Shown: positions 39,517 to 47,390 of the stretch, piece by piece | Position numbering within the stretch: position 1 is the stretch's first letter | How the letters are laid out: every line of letters begins with the position of its first letter | From: Mycolicibacterium aurum | GTDB lineage: Bacteria; Actinomycetota; Actinomycetes; Mycobacteriales; Mycobacteriaceae | NCBI GenBank assembly: GCA_900078775.1 | Contig: LT549889.1 | Location: 2,604,001-2,668,000, forward strand | Length of the DNA: 64,000 nt | Direction of reading: 5' to 3' | The notes under the pieces: generated by a model | Seen by the model: the letters and a program-made list of their open reading frames with translations, nothing else | Told to the model about the DNA's origin: nothing | Databases searched by the model: none | Program-made: the position numbers and the translations under genes

Positions 39517-39811
39517 GAGTGGAGATTAGAAGGCCGCCCCGACAGGCGCGGGCACTTGGGCGGGTAAGAAGCAGCGGGCGATGGGTCGGTGAGACAGATC
39601 TGCGGTCAGCGGTGCCGTAGAGGGTGAGGATGTCGCGCCAGGTTTGCCACGGGCGGAGTAGCTTGTCGACCCCGCGTGTTATCCTCGTCACAACGTTTGG
39701 CCATGTCTTGTCGTATCCGAAAGGGCGGCGGGACCAAAGAGCGGCTGAGCGAACAACTACACATTCAGGGCTCAACAAGACGGCACCGTTGGGCACCGGG
39801 AAGGATGTTTC
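39517..39811. other. Divergent promoter region between restriction enzyme and HTH operon
   Basis: 295 bases with no gene I can support. It must hold promoters for both directions. Its right part (39698-39762) is the block conserved upstream of the paralogous HTH gene at 43112, described separately. The minus-strand frames that cross it are shadows of the HTH and GIY-YIG genes. Confidence 0.6.
39698..39762 (+). promoter_or_regulatory. Conserved upstream block, copy 1 (HTH1 operon)
   Basis: This block reads TGGCCATG...CCGAAAGGGCGGCGGGACCAAA...CGGCTGAGCGA...ACTACA and matches the block 43165-43226 on the other strand. The central AAGGG-GG-GGG-C-AAA segment and CGGCTG-GCGA are nearly identical. 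In both cases it ends about 50 bases before the start codon of a paralogous HTH gene. Conservation of position suggests a shared promoter, operator or leader element. Confidence 0.65.
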
Positions 39812-40345
39812 GTGAGCACCACTGTGTCTGCATCTGCCGTTACGGCAATCGAAGTTCTTCAGTCCCGCGCTGGTCAGGCTGTACCCGGCTCGGAGTGGGA
39901 GCAGATCGCTGAGAATGCGATCAATTACGCGATCCAGCGCATCGGCGTCGAAGATGAGGTTCCGTTCATCGTCTACGACTGCCAGCGCAACGCCCGGACG
40001 GCGCATTACCGGTCCCGCAACCGGGGACGCAAGGCCATCCGGACCTATGCAGGCCGCACTTACGGCCCGATCCTGCATACCGATGACGGCGCCGACATAG
40101 GGGGCGACGATTCCGTAGCTGACGACGCCATCGCGAACACTAGTCCTTTCTGCGATCGTGCAGTCCTGCTCGCCAGCCGCCTCGGAGTGCGAGGTCCTGC
40201 CTTCGTCCGTCGGCTGATGGCAGGAGACACCCTCGCCGAGGCCGCCAAGACGATCGGAATCAGCCGCGCGACCGCACATCGGTGGCGGGCGTCGATGGAG
40301 GAGCTCCTGACCCCGCACCGTCACCTTGCCGAGGTGGTCGAATGA
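39812..40345 (+). CDS. Sigma-factor-like HTH protein, first gene of the GIY-YIG/GHKL operon
   Basis: A 177-residue protein. The N-terminal helical part contains CQRNARTAHYRSRNRGRKAIRTYAGRTYG. The C-terminus is a sigma region 4-like helix-turn-helix (FVRRLMAGDTLAEAAKTIGISRATAHRW). It is clearly paralogous to the protein at 42600-43112 (shared CQRNA, YRS, AIR-Y-RTYG and the HTH). GTG 39812 follows GGGAAGGA. The stop overlaps the GIY-YIG gene ATG (ATGA). It probably regulates the operon. I see no standard sigma region 2 promoter-melting motif, so true sigma activity is uncertain. Confidence 0.68.
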   Translation: MSTTVSASAVTAIEVLQSRAGQAVPGSEWEQIAENAINYAIQRIGVEDEVPFIVYDCQRNARTAHYRSRNRGRKAIRTYAGRTYGPILHTDDGADIGGDDSVADDAIANTSPFCDRAVLLASRLGVRGPAFVRRLMAGDTLAEAAKTIGISRATAHRWRASMEELLTPHRHLAEVVE

Positions 40346-40761
40346 ACACTCCGGTGGGCGATGGACCCGAGGTGGTGCTGATCGCCGCCGCCCCGCCGGC
40401 CCGGTTGGCCTTCCGGATGACCCCACGGACGATTCGGGCGCTCATCCCGGTCGCGACGCCAGGCACCTATCTGCTGTTGAGTGGCCGGGTCCCGGTGTAT
40501 GTCGGCCGATCGGACCGATGCCTTCAGACCCGACTCGCCGCTCACAATCACCTCCACACCGTCAGCCACGTCGTGTGGGAACCCGCCCGAGATCAATGGG
40601 CTGCGTTCTGTCTCGAGGCGTGGTGGTGGCACCAGCATAAGGACAGTCTGATCAACAAGATTCACCCCGCCGTTCCAAACGGCAGAGGGCCCTGCCCGTT
40701 CTGCGACGCGCAGACCGTAGCCGGGCTGACCAACACCATCTACAACCACATCAATCATTGA
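40342..40761 (+). CDS. GIY-YIG nuclease-domain protein
   Basis: A 139-residue protein with the full GIY-YIG pattern: GTYLL (41-45), VYVGRSD (52-58), conserved Arg64 in LQTRLAAH, the catalytic-type Glu92 in CLEAWWWH, and Asn105 in LINKIHP. A CPFC pair near residue 118 may bind metal or be structural. ATG 40342 overlaps the HTH stop, and the ATPase gene begins 10 bases after its stop, so all three are co-translated. The predicted activity is DNA cleavage under control of the neighbouring ATPase. The short size and lack of other domains suggest it acts with partners. Confidence 0.75.
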   Translation: MNTPVGDGPEVVLIAAAPPARLAFRMTPRTIRALIPVATPGTYLLLSGRVPVYVGRSDRCLQTRLAAHNHLHTVSHVVWEPARDQWAAFCLEAWWWHQHKDSLINKIHPAVPNGRGPCPFCDAQTVAGLTNTIYNHINH

Positions 40762-40771
40762 GGAGACAACC

Positions 40772-42511
40772 ATGACCACGAATAGCACTGTGCAGGGCGG
40801 ACTTCCGGTTTTCCTGACCGGACGGGCCCTGCAGTCGTTGCGCGACTCAGGCTACAGCCTGCCGGCGGCCCTCGGTGAAGTGATCGACAACTCACTGGAG
40901 GCTGGCGCCAACTACATCGAAGTCCAGATGGACGAGGGTACCGACGCGAAGGGTAAGCGACGGGTACACCGCATCTGCTTCTCAGATGACGGAGCTGGGA
41001 TGCCTGTCGACGTGCTGCACCACTACCCCCAGATCGGCTACTCCACCCGCTACATGAGAACCGACACCATCGGAAAGTTCGGCGTCGGCGCAAAACTCGC
41101 CGCCCTGAATTTCGGCACGCGGCTGGACGTTTGGTCGCGCGACTCCGCAACCGCCCCGTGGCACCACGTCTACTTCGATTTGCACGAGGCTCTGGCAGCC
41201 GAGGAAAACGGCGATCCGATTCAGATCGCCGAACCCGACGAGGCGTCCATCCCCGACGACCTAGAGCACCTGATACCGGAAGGCACCGGCACGCTGGTCA
41301 TCTGGTCGGAGGTCGATCGACTCGAACATGGCCGGCGAGCGAAAGATTTCGACGCGCTGCGGCTGGATGTCGAAAAGGAACTGTCGCGGATCTTCCGCGT
41401 CTTCATCAATAACGGCATCAGCATCGCGGTCAACGGAAACCGCCTGTGGGCCCATGACCCGCTGATGCAGATGCGCGACACCTGGGCCGAAGGGGTCCTC
41501 GAGGACTACTACACCAAGGGCGAAGGTGCCAAGTCGCCCTACAAGCCCGATCCGTTGGAGTTCACCGCCGAGGAGATCAAGCGCGAGGAAATCATCGTTG
41601 CGGGTCACAAAGCGTGGATCACCGTAACCCTGTACCCACAGGCTGTGACCCGCGCGCGCTTCATGGGTGGCGACAACCTCGCCAAGCGGTTGCGGATCCC
41701 CGAAAACCAGGGCGCGATCAGCTTCATGCGCATGGACCGTGAGATCAGCTACACCAACGTGCCGCGAATCTTTCCGAAGGCCGTGAGTGATCCCGACCGA
41801 TTCATCGGCATCGAGGTGTCCTTCACGCCTGAGCTCGACGACTACTTCGGTGTGCGCAACGTCAAGCGCGGTGCCGAACCACACGACGAGTTGCGGGAAA
41901 AGATTAAAGGCGTGCTTGCTCACGCAGTTCCAGAGGCGCGGAAACGGCTTGAAGATCACTGGGGCAAGGCCTCACGCAAGTCCAAAGAGCACGTAGGCGA
42001 GCACGGCCCTATCGCAAAGGCTGCGGCGGAGGCCAACAAGACCATGCCCAAGGGCCGCGTGGTCGAAGATGACGCCGATCCTGCTGAGGCACTTGCAGAT
42101 CTCGCCACTGACGTTCTCGGCGATGTCCCCGAGAAGGAGAAGGAGGAGTACGTCGAGACGGTGAAGGACTTACCGTTCGTCATCGAGTCCGTTGACTACC
42201 CTGGCAAACAGTTCATCGACATCCAGCACGTCGGCGGCAAAGTGATCATCCGGATCAACACCCGGCATCGGTTCTACAGAGAAAGCTGGAAGCCGCTGAA
42301 AGAGATCGCCGATTCGACGCCGGGCGGCCGGTATGAGAGTGAGGTCGTACGGACCGCGCAGCGCACCATAGAGACGCTGAGTCTGCTGCTCATCGCCTAC
42401 GGCAAGGCCGAGTCCATGCACCCCACGCCCAACGACCAGTACAGCGACCTCCGCGACTACTGGGGCATGTTCTTGGACTCGCTGATGGGCAAAGTCAAAG
42501 ACGTCCTCTAG
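40772..42511 (+). CDS. GHKL-type (MORC/Hsp90-like) ATPase
   Basis: A 579-residue protein with a GHKL ATP-binding domain at the N-terminus. The N box is EVIDNSLEAGA (Glu36, Asn40), the G1 box FSDDGAGM (70-77), and the G2 box IGKFGVGAKLAALNFG (100-115). A long middle and C-terminal region of helices follows, with no other known motif. Bacterial MORC-like GHKL ATPases were described by Aravind and colleagues as linked to restriction-modification loci, and this protein lies beside a GIY-YIG nuclease. GAGGAGA precedes ATG 40772. It ends in a strong hairpin shared with the convergent HTH2 gene. Confidence 0.8.
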   Translation: MTTNSTVQGGLPVFLTGRALQSLRDSGYSLPAALGEVIDNSLEAGANYIEVQMDEGTDAKGKRRVHRICFSDDGAGMPVDVLHHYPQIGYSTRYMRTDTIGKFGVGAKLAALNFGTRLDVWSRDSATAPWHHVYFDLHEALAAEENGDPIQIAEPDEASIPDDLEHLIPEGTGTLVIWSEVDRLEHGRRAKDFDALRLDVEKELSRIFRVFINNGISIAVNGNRLWAHDPLMQMRDTWAEGVLEDYYTKGEGAKSPYKPDPLEFTAEEIKREEIIVAGHKAWITVTLYPQAVTRARFMGGDNLAKRLRIPENQGAISFMRMDREISYTNVPRIFPKAVSDPDRFIGIEVSFTPELDDYFGVRNVKRGAEPHDELREKIKGVLAHAVPEARKRLEDHWGKASRKSKEHVGEHGPIAKAAAEANKTMPKGRVVEDDADPAEALADLATDVLGDVPEKEKEEYVETVKDLPFVIESVDYPGKQFIDIQHVGGKVIIRINTRHRFYRESWKPLKEIADSTPGGRYESEVVRTAQRTIETLSLLLIAYGKAESMHPTPNDQYSDLRDYWGMFLDSLMGKVKDVL

Positions 42512-42522
42512 CCGCGCGCCGG

Positions 42523-42572
42523 GAACGCCGGCACCCGCAACCCCGCAACGGGAGCCTCGGGTGCCGGCGTTC
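42523..42572. terminator. Bidirectional hairpin between the GHKL gene and HTH2
   Basis: A perfect 14-bp stem, GAACGCCGGCACCC at 42523-42536 with its reverse complement at 42559-42572, closes a 22-base loop. It lies in the 88-base gap between the two convergent genes. The hairpin is likely a terminator for both directions and bounds the module on the right. Confidence 0.7.
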
Positions 42573-42599
42573 GACGCTGGGCAAAAGCCGCCTCGCGGG

Positions 42600-43112
42600 T
42601 TACCGGTGCGGAGCCAGCAACGTGGCCAGCACGCCGCACCACCGGTATCCAGTGCTGCGGCTGATACCGACTTGCTGCGCGGCCTCAGCGACGGTATCGC
42701 CCACGAGCAACCGACCGATGAACACCTGCCCCTTCTCGGCGAACTCGGCCGTCTCATCGACCGCGTAGCGGCACAACTCACTGGCCTTCTCGATCACCTG
42801 GTCTTCAAGGGATCCGGGCTCGATTAAATCGACGGCACCGTCGACGACCACCGGCTTGCCGTACGTACGTCGCGAGTACCGCCGAATGGCGCCCCGCCGC
42901 CGACGCTCCGACCGGTAAAACGCGTACTTGGCATTGCGCTGGCAACCGGCGGCGAGCGCCTCGGGATCACCGTCAGCGTCCGGCCGGGCGAGGCAGTAGT
43001 CGATCGCCTTCTCGGTGATCTGCTCCTCGTCGCTGCCGGGCCGGGCCCGCACGACTCGGGCCTGGAGGATCGCCACCGCCTCCACGGCGGTGGCAGACAG
43101 GGAATTACCCAT
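42600..43112 (-). CDS. Sigma-factor-like HTH protein, paralogue of the 39812 gene
   Basis: A 170-residue protein, paralogous to the first HTH of the operon. Shared blocks are GCQRNAKYAFYRSERRRRGAIRRYSRRTYG in the middle and the C-terminal HTH RLLVGDTVAEAAQQVGISRSTGYRW. ATG 43112 follows AGGAAG. It is convergent with the GHKL gene, so the ATPase and nuclease are flanked by two copies of the regulator. Its upstream block (43165-43226) is conserved with that of its paralogue. Two divergent copies of one regulator around a defence-like cassette suggest duplicated or cross-regulating control. Confidence 0.68.
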   Translation of the reverse strand: MGNSLSATAVEAVAILQARVVRARPGSDEEQITEKAIDYCLARPDADGDPEALAAGCQRNAKYAFYRSERRRRGAIRRYSRRTYGKPVVVDGAVDLIEPGSLEDQVIEKASELCRYAVDETAEFAEKGQVFIGRLLVGDTVAEAAQQVGISRSTGYRWCGVLATLLAPHR

Positions 43113-43652
43113 GCTTCCTATTCCTGGTGCCGTGCGACCCCACTGGGTGCCGCTGGCCCATTCGGTTGTAGTGTCGCCCAGCCGGTTTTCGCCCCACCAC
43201 CCTTACGGCGCAGCACGGCATGACCGAGCGTGCGAAGCCACAGGCTCGCCATCGACATCGGATCTCGTAGCCGGCGGTCAAGCGCATGGTTTCGCTACCC
43301 TGTACGGCACCGCACTGCCAGGTTTTGTCCCGCGGGCCTGGCGAGCTCGTGCCGTCCGCGAAATCCCCTGCGCCGATGCCCGGCGACCCCGCCGTCAGCA
43401 GCTGGGCACAGCGGTGCCGCCGCCGTGCCGGTCCGACCAACGATTCGGTCGCCGACTTGTTCGACCCCGGCTCACCCGCCTCGGCACCGTCACCATCGGT
43501 TGCCGTGAAGGCGCAGGTCGCCCGCGTCCATCACCCTGAAAGGCTTCTTGCTCTTTTTTGCACGCGACACGCACAGCCTCTGACCTCGTTGAGTTCCGGT
43601 TCTGTGCAAAAATATGAGGGGCGCCGCGGCGAGCGGCGGAAAGAAGGATCAT
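43113..43652. other. 540-base interval with regulatory DNA only
   Basis: No gene could be supported. Short open frames on both strands lack ribosome-binding sites and family features. The left part holds the conserved block in front of HTH2. The right end, from about 43590, holds an AT-rich stretch (GTGCAAAAATATGAG) likely to contain the promoter of the 43653 gene pair. Confidence 0.55.
43165..43226 (-). promoter_or_regulatory. Conserved upstream block, copy 2 (HTH2)
   Basis: On the minus strand this reads CGGTCATG...CCGTAAGGGTGGTGGGGCGAAA...CGGCTGGGCGA...ACTACA, the counterpart of 39698-39762. It ends 53 bases before the HTH2 ATG, against about 50 for copy 1. The surrounding DNA differs, so selection has kept this block rather than the whole interval. 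Confidence 0.65.
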
Positions 43653-44327
43653 GTGAGCACCAGCCCACAGGCCAACACGGCCACCATCGTTATCGGCCCG
43701 GATGACGCCGCCGAATACCTCCGACGCATGGACATCAACATCGCCGACGTCCACCAGGCCATCGAGGCCGGCGACATCGCCGCCGGCAACAAGACCAAGC
43801 ACCACCCGGTGACCGCCGCCGGCATGAGCCGCTGGCTCGACACAGTTGGCGTGCTCCGATCGCGCCTCGCGCTCGGTCAGTGGGTCAGCTCTGATCCACG
43901 CAACCGACCGGTGTCCGAACACTGCGAACAGCTCTACGGGCTGTCGACGGTCGGCGCGACCGAGCAGACAGGTATCGCCGACCACCCCAGCGGGCCGCGC
44001 GCGGCGCGACGCAAGGGCATCGGAACGGCCGAAGCGGTCAACTCGACCATCCCGCTGATCACGGTCGAGACGCTCCGCCGACAGGCGCCGGTACCGGACG
44101 GCGCCTCGCCGCCGGCAGGCAACTGGTTTCTGCTGTACTACCGCGACGCCGACGAGGTGCGTGCGGAAATCTCACTGCCGCTCGGCTTCGAGGGTGGACA
44201 GTTCACCGGCTGGGTCGTGCGTGTGATACTTCCCGAGTGGCGACCGGCGGACGGCGCCGCGGCCCGCAAGCCGCTCGACGTAGGAGGCCAGGATGTCGAA
44301 TTCCAAGTCTCCGAAGTCGCAAGCTAA
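43653..44327 (+). CDS. Unknown protein coupled to an XRE-ImmA/IrrE protease
   Basis: A 224-residue soluble protein. The N-terminal part (DDAAEYLRRMDINIADVHQAIEAGDIAAGN) is helical, and the C-terminal part has beta strands (NWFLLYYRDADEVRAEISLPLGF, TGWVVRVILPEW). No family recognised. GTG 43653 follows GAAAGAAGGA. The stop region overlaps the start of the XRE-ImmA gene by 35 bases, so the two are translationally coupled. By position it may be the substrate or toxin/antitoxin partner of the protease. This is an inference from context. Confidence 0.6.
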   Translation: MSTSPQANTATIVIGPDDAAEYLRRMDINIADVHQAIEAGDIAAGNKTKHHPVTAAGMSRWLDTVGVLRSRLALGQWVSSDPRNRPVSEHCEQLYGLSTVGATEQTGIADHPSGPRAARRKGIGTAEAVNSTIPLITVETLRRQAPVPDGASPPAGNWFLLYYRDADEVRAEISLPLGFEGGQFTGWVVRVILPEWRPADGAAARKPLDVGGQDVEFQVSEVAS

Positions 44328-45423
44328 CCCCTCCCTGAACCCCGAACGTATCCAGGTCGCGCGGATGCGCCGCGGCTTGACGAAAGTCGAACTGGCGCAA
44401 CGGCTCGCTGTCACTCCACGGACGGTGACGAAGTACGAGACGAACGGCGCCCCGGCTTCCGCGGCAGCGGACATCGCCGCGGCCGTCGAGTTCCCTGCGT
44501 CGTACTTCCAGCGAGACGCCGCGCCGCTGCTGTGTGCGGACGAGGTTCGGTTCAGGGCGGCTCGGCGTGCGACCGCCAGGCAGCGCGAGGCTGCCGCCGC
44601 GGCTGGCGTCGCCGGGGTTGAGATTGACCAGTGGATCTCTGACCGGTTTGTGAGGCCTCCGCTCGACCTCCCCACGTTCGACGGGGCGGGCCCGCGCACC
44701 GCCGCATCGTCGCTGCGGGCGATGTGGGGGCTCGGTACCAAGCCGCTACCGAACCTGGTGCAACTCGCCGAGTCGAAAGGCGTGCGTGTGTACACGCTGC
44801 CGCCTTTCGCGGACGTCGTTGACGCGTATTCGATCTGGCGTGACGACGTGCCGTACGTATTTCTTGCGCGTCGAAAGACACCGGAGCGCATCAGATTCGA
44901 CCTCGCGCACGAAATCGGCCACTTGGTTTTGCACTCGAACGAGCCCGGTGAGACGACAGAGCAGGAGCGCGAAGCCGACACGTTCGCATCGGAGTTTCTG
45001 ATGCCCGAGGCCGGTCTCGACGAGTACGTGCGTTTCAACGCGACGGTCCCGGAGCTACTTGAGATCCGGGAGTACTTCAAGGTCTCGGCGATGGCTCTCG
45101 CGTACGCCGCGCACCGTGCGAGCAGGCTGAGCGATTGGACGTACCGTCAAGCCTGCATAGCGTTGTCGCAGAACGGCTTTCGATCGGGCGAACCGGGGGG
45201 GATGGCGAACTACGAAATGTCACGCGTCTTTCCGGCGGTGTTCAGCAGCCCCTCGGCAAGCGTCGCTGCGATCGCCGGCGATCTGGGGATTCCCGTCAGC
45301 GATGTGCACGCGCTGACGTTCGGCGCCGAACTCCGCGTCGCGCAGGACACCGAAGTGACTGCCGACTCGTCCCCAGTTCAGCCGCTCGGGCCGAGCCCGC
45401 GGCGACACCTGCGCGTCGTCTAG
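44293..45423 (+). CDS. XRE regulator fused to ImmA/IrrE-type zinc metallopeptidase
   Basis: A 376-residue protein. The N-terminal XRE helix-turn-helix (ARMRRGLTKVELAQRLAVTPRTVTKYE, about 23-50) is followed by an ImmA/IrrE peptidase with HEIGH (206-210) and the third ligand Glu in EREADTFASEFLMP (about 227). A C-terminal extension of about 130 residues has no clear motif. ImmA/IrrE enzymes cleave XRE repressors or partner proteins on DNA damage or infection. ATG 44293 follows AGGAGG. The gene is convergent with the early operon; the stops overlap in CTAG at 45420-45423. Confidence 0.82.
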   Translation: MSNSKSPKSQANPSLNPERIQVARMRRGLTKVELAQRLAVTPRTVTKYETNGAPASAAADIAAAVEFPASYFQRDAAPLLCADEVRFRAARRATARQREAAAAAGVAGVEIDQWISDRFVRPPLDLPTFDGAGPRTAASSLRAMWGLGTKPLPNLVQLAESKGVRVYTLPPFADVVDAYSIWRDDVPYVFLARRKTPERIRFDLAHEIGHLVLHSNEPGETTEQEREADTFASEFLMPEAGLDEYVRFNATVPELLEIREYFKVSAMALAYAAHRASRLSDWTYRQACIALSQNGFRSGEPGGMANYEMSRVFPAVFSSPSASVAAIAGDLGIPVSDVHALTFGAELRVAQDTEVTADSSPVQPLGPSPRRHLRVV

Positions 45424-45635
45424 CCAGCCCGCTCGCGCTTATCCCGCTCGGCGCGGGCTTCGCGGTACCGCTGCATTGCCGGCCCGGTGTCGATGCGGAC
45501 CCGAAGCATCCGCGTATACCCGCGCATCCACAGTTGCGCCAGGACCAGCGACTGGCCCGAGTACGGGTTGCGGTCGCCAGGTTCCGCCAGCGACCCGGAG
45601 TAGAGCGCGAACACGTACTCCGCTCGCCTCGACAC
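45420..45635 (-). CDS. Small Rmf/CrpP-like protein, last gene of the early operon
   Basis: A 71-residue basic protein. The segment NPYSGQSLVLAQLWMRGYTRML resembles the ribosome modulation factor-like proteins common in phages and actinobacteria (NPY followed by a W-x-x-G-[FY] turn). GTG 45635 starts it, with only a weak ribosome-binding site. It lies on the minus strand with the early operon genes, 108 bases downstream of the zinc-finger gene. Confidence 0.5.
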   Translation of the reverse strand: MSRRAEYVFALYSGSLAEPGDRNPYSGQSLVLAQLWMRGYTRMLRVRIDTGPAMQRYREARAERDKRERAG

Positions 45636-45743
45636 CCGGCAATGATGCGGGCACGCGCGCCCGGAACGTCGGACCCACGCCGAACGCGAGGACCAGGACC
45701 ACGACGTCTAGCAGGCCGGCCGGCCCGCCGGCGGCTCACGTCA

Positions 45744-46082
45744 TCAACTCGTCGTACCCTCTCGGGTACGATCGCCCGGCGCATTTCCGGGTGCAGCCCG
45801 CCGCTTGTCGCGCAACCTACGGCGGTACTTCGTCCGCAGACTCTCTCCGGTCCGTGCGCGGTACCCGCGTGCGTATTCCGTCTGGGCCCTGGACGCCCAC
45901 GCTCGACAATCGTCGCAGCGGCAGCCGCGCTGCCTGTAGCCGCGTCGCGTGCCGTGCTGCCACGGCGTCGCGTCGGCCTTCACGCACCGCCCGCAGCGGC
46001 GTCGCTCCGGTGGCGCGCTGTCCCGGTACGTCGGCACCAGCCGGCCGCACCGGACGCACGGCACGTCACCGCGACGGGGCAT
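45744..46082 (-). CDS. Small multi-cysteine (zinc-binding) actinophage-type protein
   Basis: A 112-residue protein with CVRC, CGRC and the segment HGTRRGYRQRGCRCDDCRAW followed by AQTEYARGYR. This HGT-x-x-GY-x-x-x-GCRC-x-x-C motif is familiar from small proteins of actinobacterial phages and prophages. It probably binds zinc and nucleic acid; no enzymatic residues are seen. The C-terminal 35 residues are basic. ATG 46082 follows a GA-rich site. Confidence 0.65.
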   Translation of the reverse strand: MPRRGDVPCVRCGRLVPTYRDSAPPERRRCGRCVKADATPWQHGTRRGYRQRGCRCDDCRAWASRAQTEYARGYRARTGESLRTKYRRRLRDKRRAAPGNAPGDRTREGTTS

Positions 46083-46199
46083 CCTGCGGGTCCTCTCTCG
46101 GTTTTGTTTTTTCCAGAATCCAGAGGGGGCGCTGCCAATGCCATGGGTGGCGCCTTGGGTGGTGGTGGGGGGTCACCCGCCCTGAGGTCGTCAAGTTGG

Positions 46200-46742
46200 T
46201 CAAGCGCCCCATGCGTAGGCGATGGTTGCTTCGAAGGACCGGTACTGCCGAAGTTTGGCAAGGTCCTTGAGGTCTTCGCCCGCGCTCGGGTTGTGCTTAA
46301 CGTACTCGTTGATGATGCTGGTCCATCCGGCGTCGAGCGCTCGTCCGAGGACTGCTGCGGCGAGGATTTTGTCGTCGGAGCGTAGGGCTGCCGCGAGTAC
46401 TTGTGCTGCCTCGTCGCTTTGAGTGAGACGCGATGCTCGGTCCTGCGAATCTCGGTAGAGCAGAACCTGCCCGGGGTCGCTGCTGGTGACGCTGGATAGC
46501 CCGAAGAGCCGCTTCTCGAGTGTCTGCTTCTTGGCGTCGATGAGCTCGGTTTCCTTCTTGCGGAGGTCGCGGAGTTGGTTGCGCATTCGGTCGCGCTCGG
46601 CGTCGCGCGTCACCTGTCGGCCGACGTCGGAGAGGGTGGGGTCGTTGGCGAGGATGTCGCTGGTGCGGGCCGATCGCTTCTGAATGCTTGCGGCCTTTTC
46701 GCGCAGGTCGTCGATCTGAGATTCGAGTTGTGCGAGAGACAT
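46200..46742 (-). CDS. Coiled-coil protein of the early operon, unknown
   Basis: A 180-residue protein. Residues 1-80 are heptad-rich coiled coil (LESQIDDLREKAASIQKR...RNQLRDLRKKETELIDAKK). The C-terminal part is helical (AAALRSDDKILAAAVLGRALDAGWTSIINEY) and shares the GW-x-x-II pattern of the neighbouring gene at 46769. ATG 46742 was chosen because AAAGGA lies upstream; the longer open frame is low-complexity. It may be a structural or scaffold-like protein. No family recognised. Confidence 0.6.
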   Translation of the reverse strand: MSLAQLESQIDDLREKAASIQKRSARTSDILANDPTLSDVGRQVTRDAERDRMRNQLRDLRKKETELIDAKKQTLEKRLFGLSSVTSSDPGQVLLYRDSQDRASRLTQSDEAAQVLAAALRSDDKILAAAVLGRALDAGWTSIINEYVKHNPSAGEDLKDLAKLRQYRSFEATIAYAWGA

Positions 46743-46768
46743 TGCGTGCGTTTCCTTTCGGTAGTGGT

Positions 46769-47170
46769 TCAGACCGTTTTTCGGTCTGTGGTGAGGTCCC
46801 AGAGCTCCTGGATGCGGGCTGCAACCGGGTGCTCGCCGAAGTAGCGGACTCCAGCTTTGACGACCTCGCTCCATCTGCTGTCGACCGCCACTTGCACGAT
46901 CGCGAGTACTTGGAAACCGTCGGCGTTGTTGCCCGCTGAGATCAGCAGTCGAGCCGCGTCGGCCTCGGTGCTAAGTGCTTCGATCTCGCGGTTGCTGCGC
47001 GCGGCGTTGCGAAACACGATGTGACGCAGGACCTTTGTGCGTTCGGCGGTGGCACGCGCAGCTTGCTCCCGCTCATGGCGCTTTACGGCTGCATGGTCGA
47101 CGTTCATCGCGGCCAGGTCCACGATGGTCAACCCGGACCGCCGTGTGTCATTGGCGCTAATCATCGCCAC
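46769..47170 (-). CDS. Helical protein of the early operon, unknown
   Basis: A 133-residue protein. The N-terminus is charged and coiled (DHAAVKRHEREQAARATAERTKVL), and the C-terminus is helical (FQVLAIVQVAVDSRWSEVVKAGVRYFGEHPVAARIQELWDL). It resembles its neighbour at 46200 in size and arrangement. GTG 47170 or ATG 47164 starts it; both lie within the end of the preceding gene (14 or 8 bases of overlap), showing tight operon packing. Confidence 0.55.
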   Translation of the reverse strand: MAMISANDTRRSGLTIVDLAAMNVDHAAVKRHEREQAARATAERTKVLRHIVFRNAARSNREIEALSTEADAARLLISAGNNADGFQVLAIVQVAVDSRWSEVVKAGVRYFGEHPVAARIQELWDLTTDRKTV

Positions 47171-47390
47171 CGCCGAACAGCTGCCGCGCGAATGCGCCGC
47201 GATCGGATGCCGGCGGTTCCCGTCGGGCGTCAGGCGGGCGCACCCGCTCGATAAGGTCGCTTAACTCGTCGTCGCGCAGCTCTCGGAGGTACTGCTCGAC
47301 TCCTAGTCGTAGATATTCGATTGGGCTCAATTGTGCCCCCGTGCCTTTCGTTCGGCGTGCTCGACGACGGTCCGTCGCGGGAAAAGCCAT
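47157..47390 (-). CDS. Small acidic/basic protein, unknown
   Basis: A 77-residue protein with a helical centre (SPIEYLRLGVEQYLRELRDDELSDLIERVRPP) and charged tail. The ATG at 47390 overlaps the upstream gene by 64 bases. A TTG farther in (at about 47330) would remove most of that overlap, so the start is uncertain. Function unknown. Confidence 0.5.
   Translation of the reverse strand: MAFPATDRRRARRTKGTGAQLSPIEYLRLGVEQYLRELRDDELSDLIERVRPPDARREPPASDRGAFARQLFGGGDD

Noticed and set aside
39482..40426. Long minus-strand open frame (314 codons) over the HTH and GIY-YIG genes
   Set aside because: It runs antisense to genes with clear motifs and ribosome-binding sites. It has no recognisable domain.
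43015..43705. Several overlapping open frames in the interval after HTH2
   Set aside because: No ribosome-binding site, no motif and no consistent codon use. Reported as a non-coding interval.
45135..46385. 416-codon plus-strand open frame
   Set aside because: Covers the end of the XRE-ImmA gene and runs antisense to small genes with cysteine motifs. Its sequence is low-complexity Arg/Pro/Ala.
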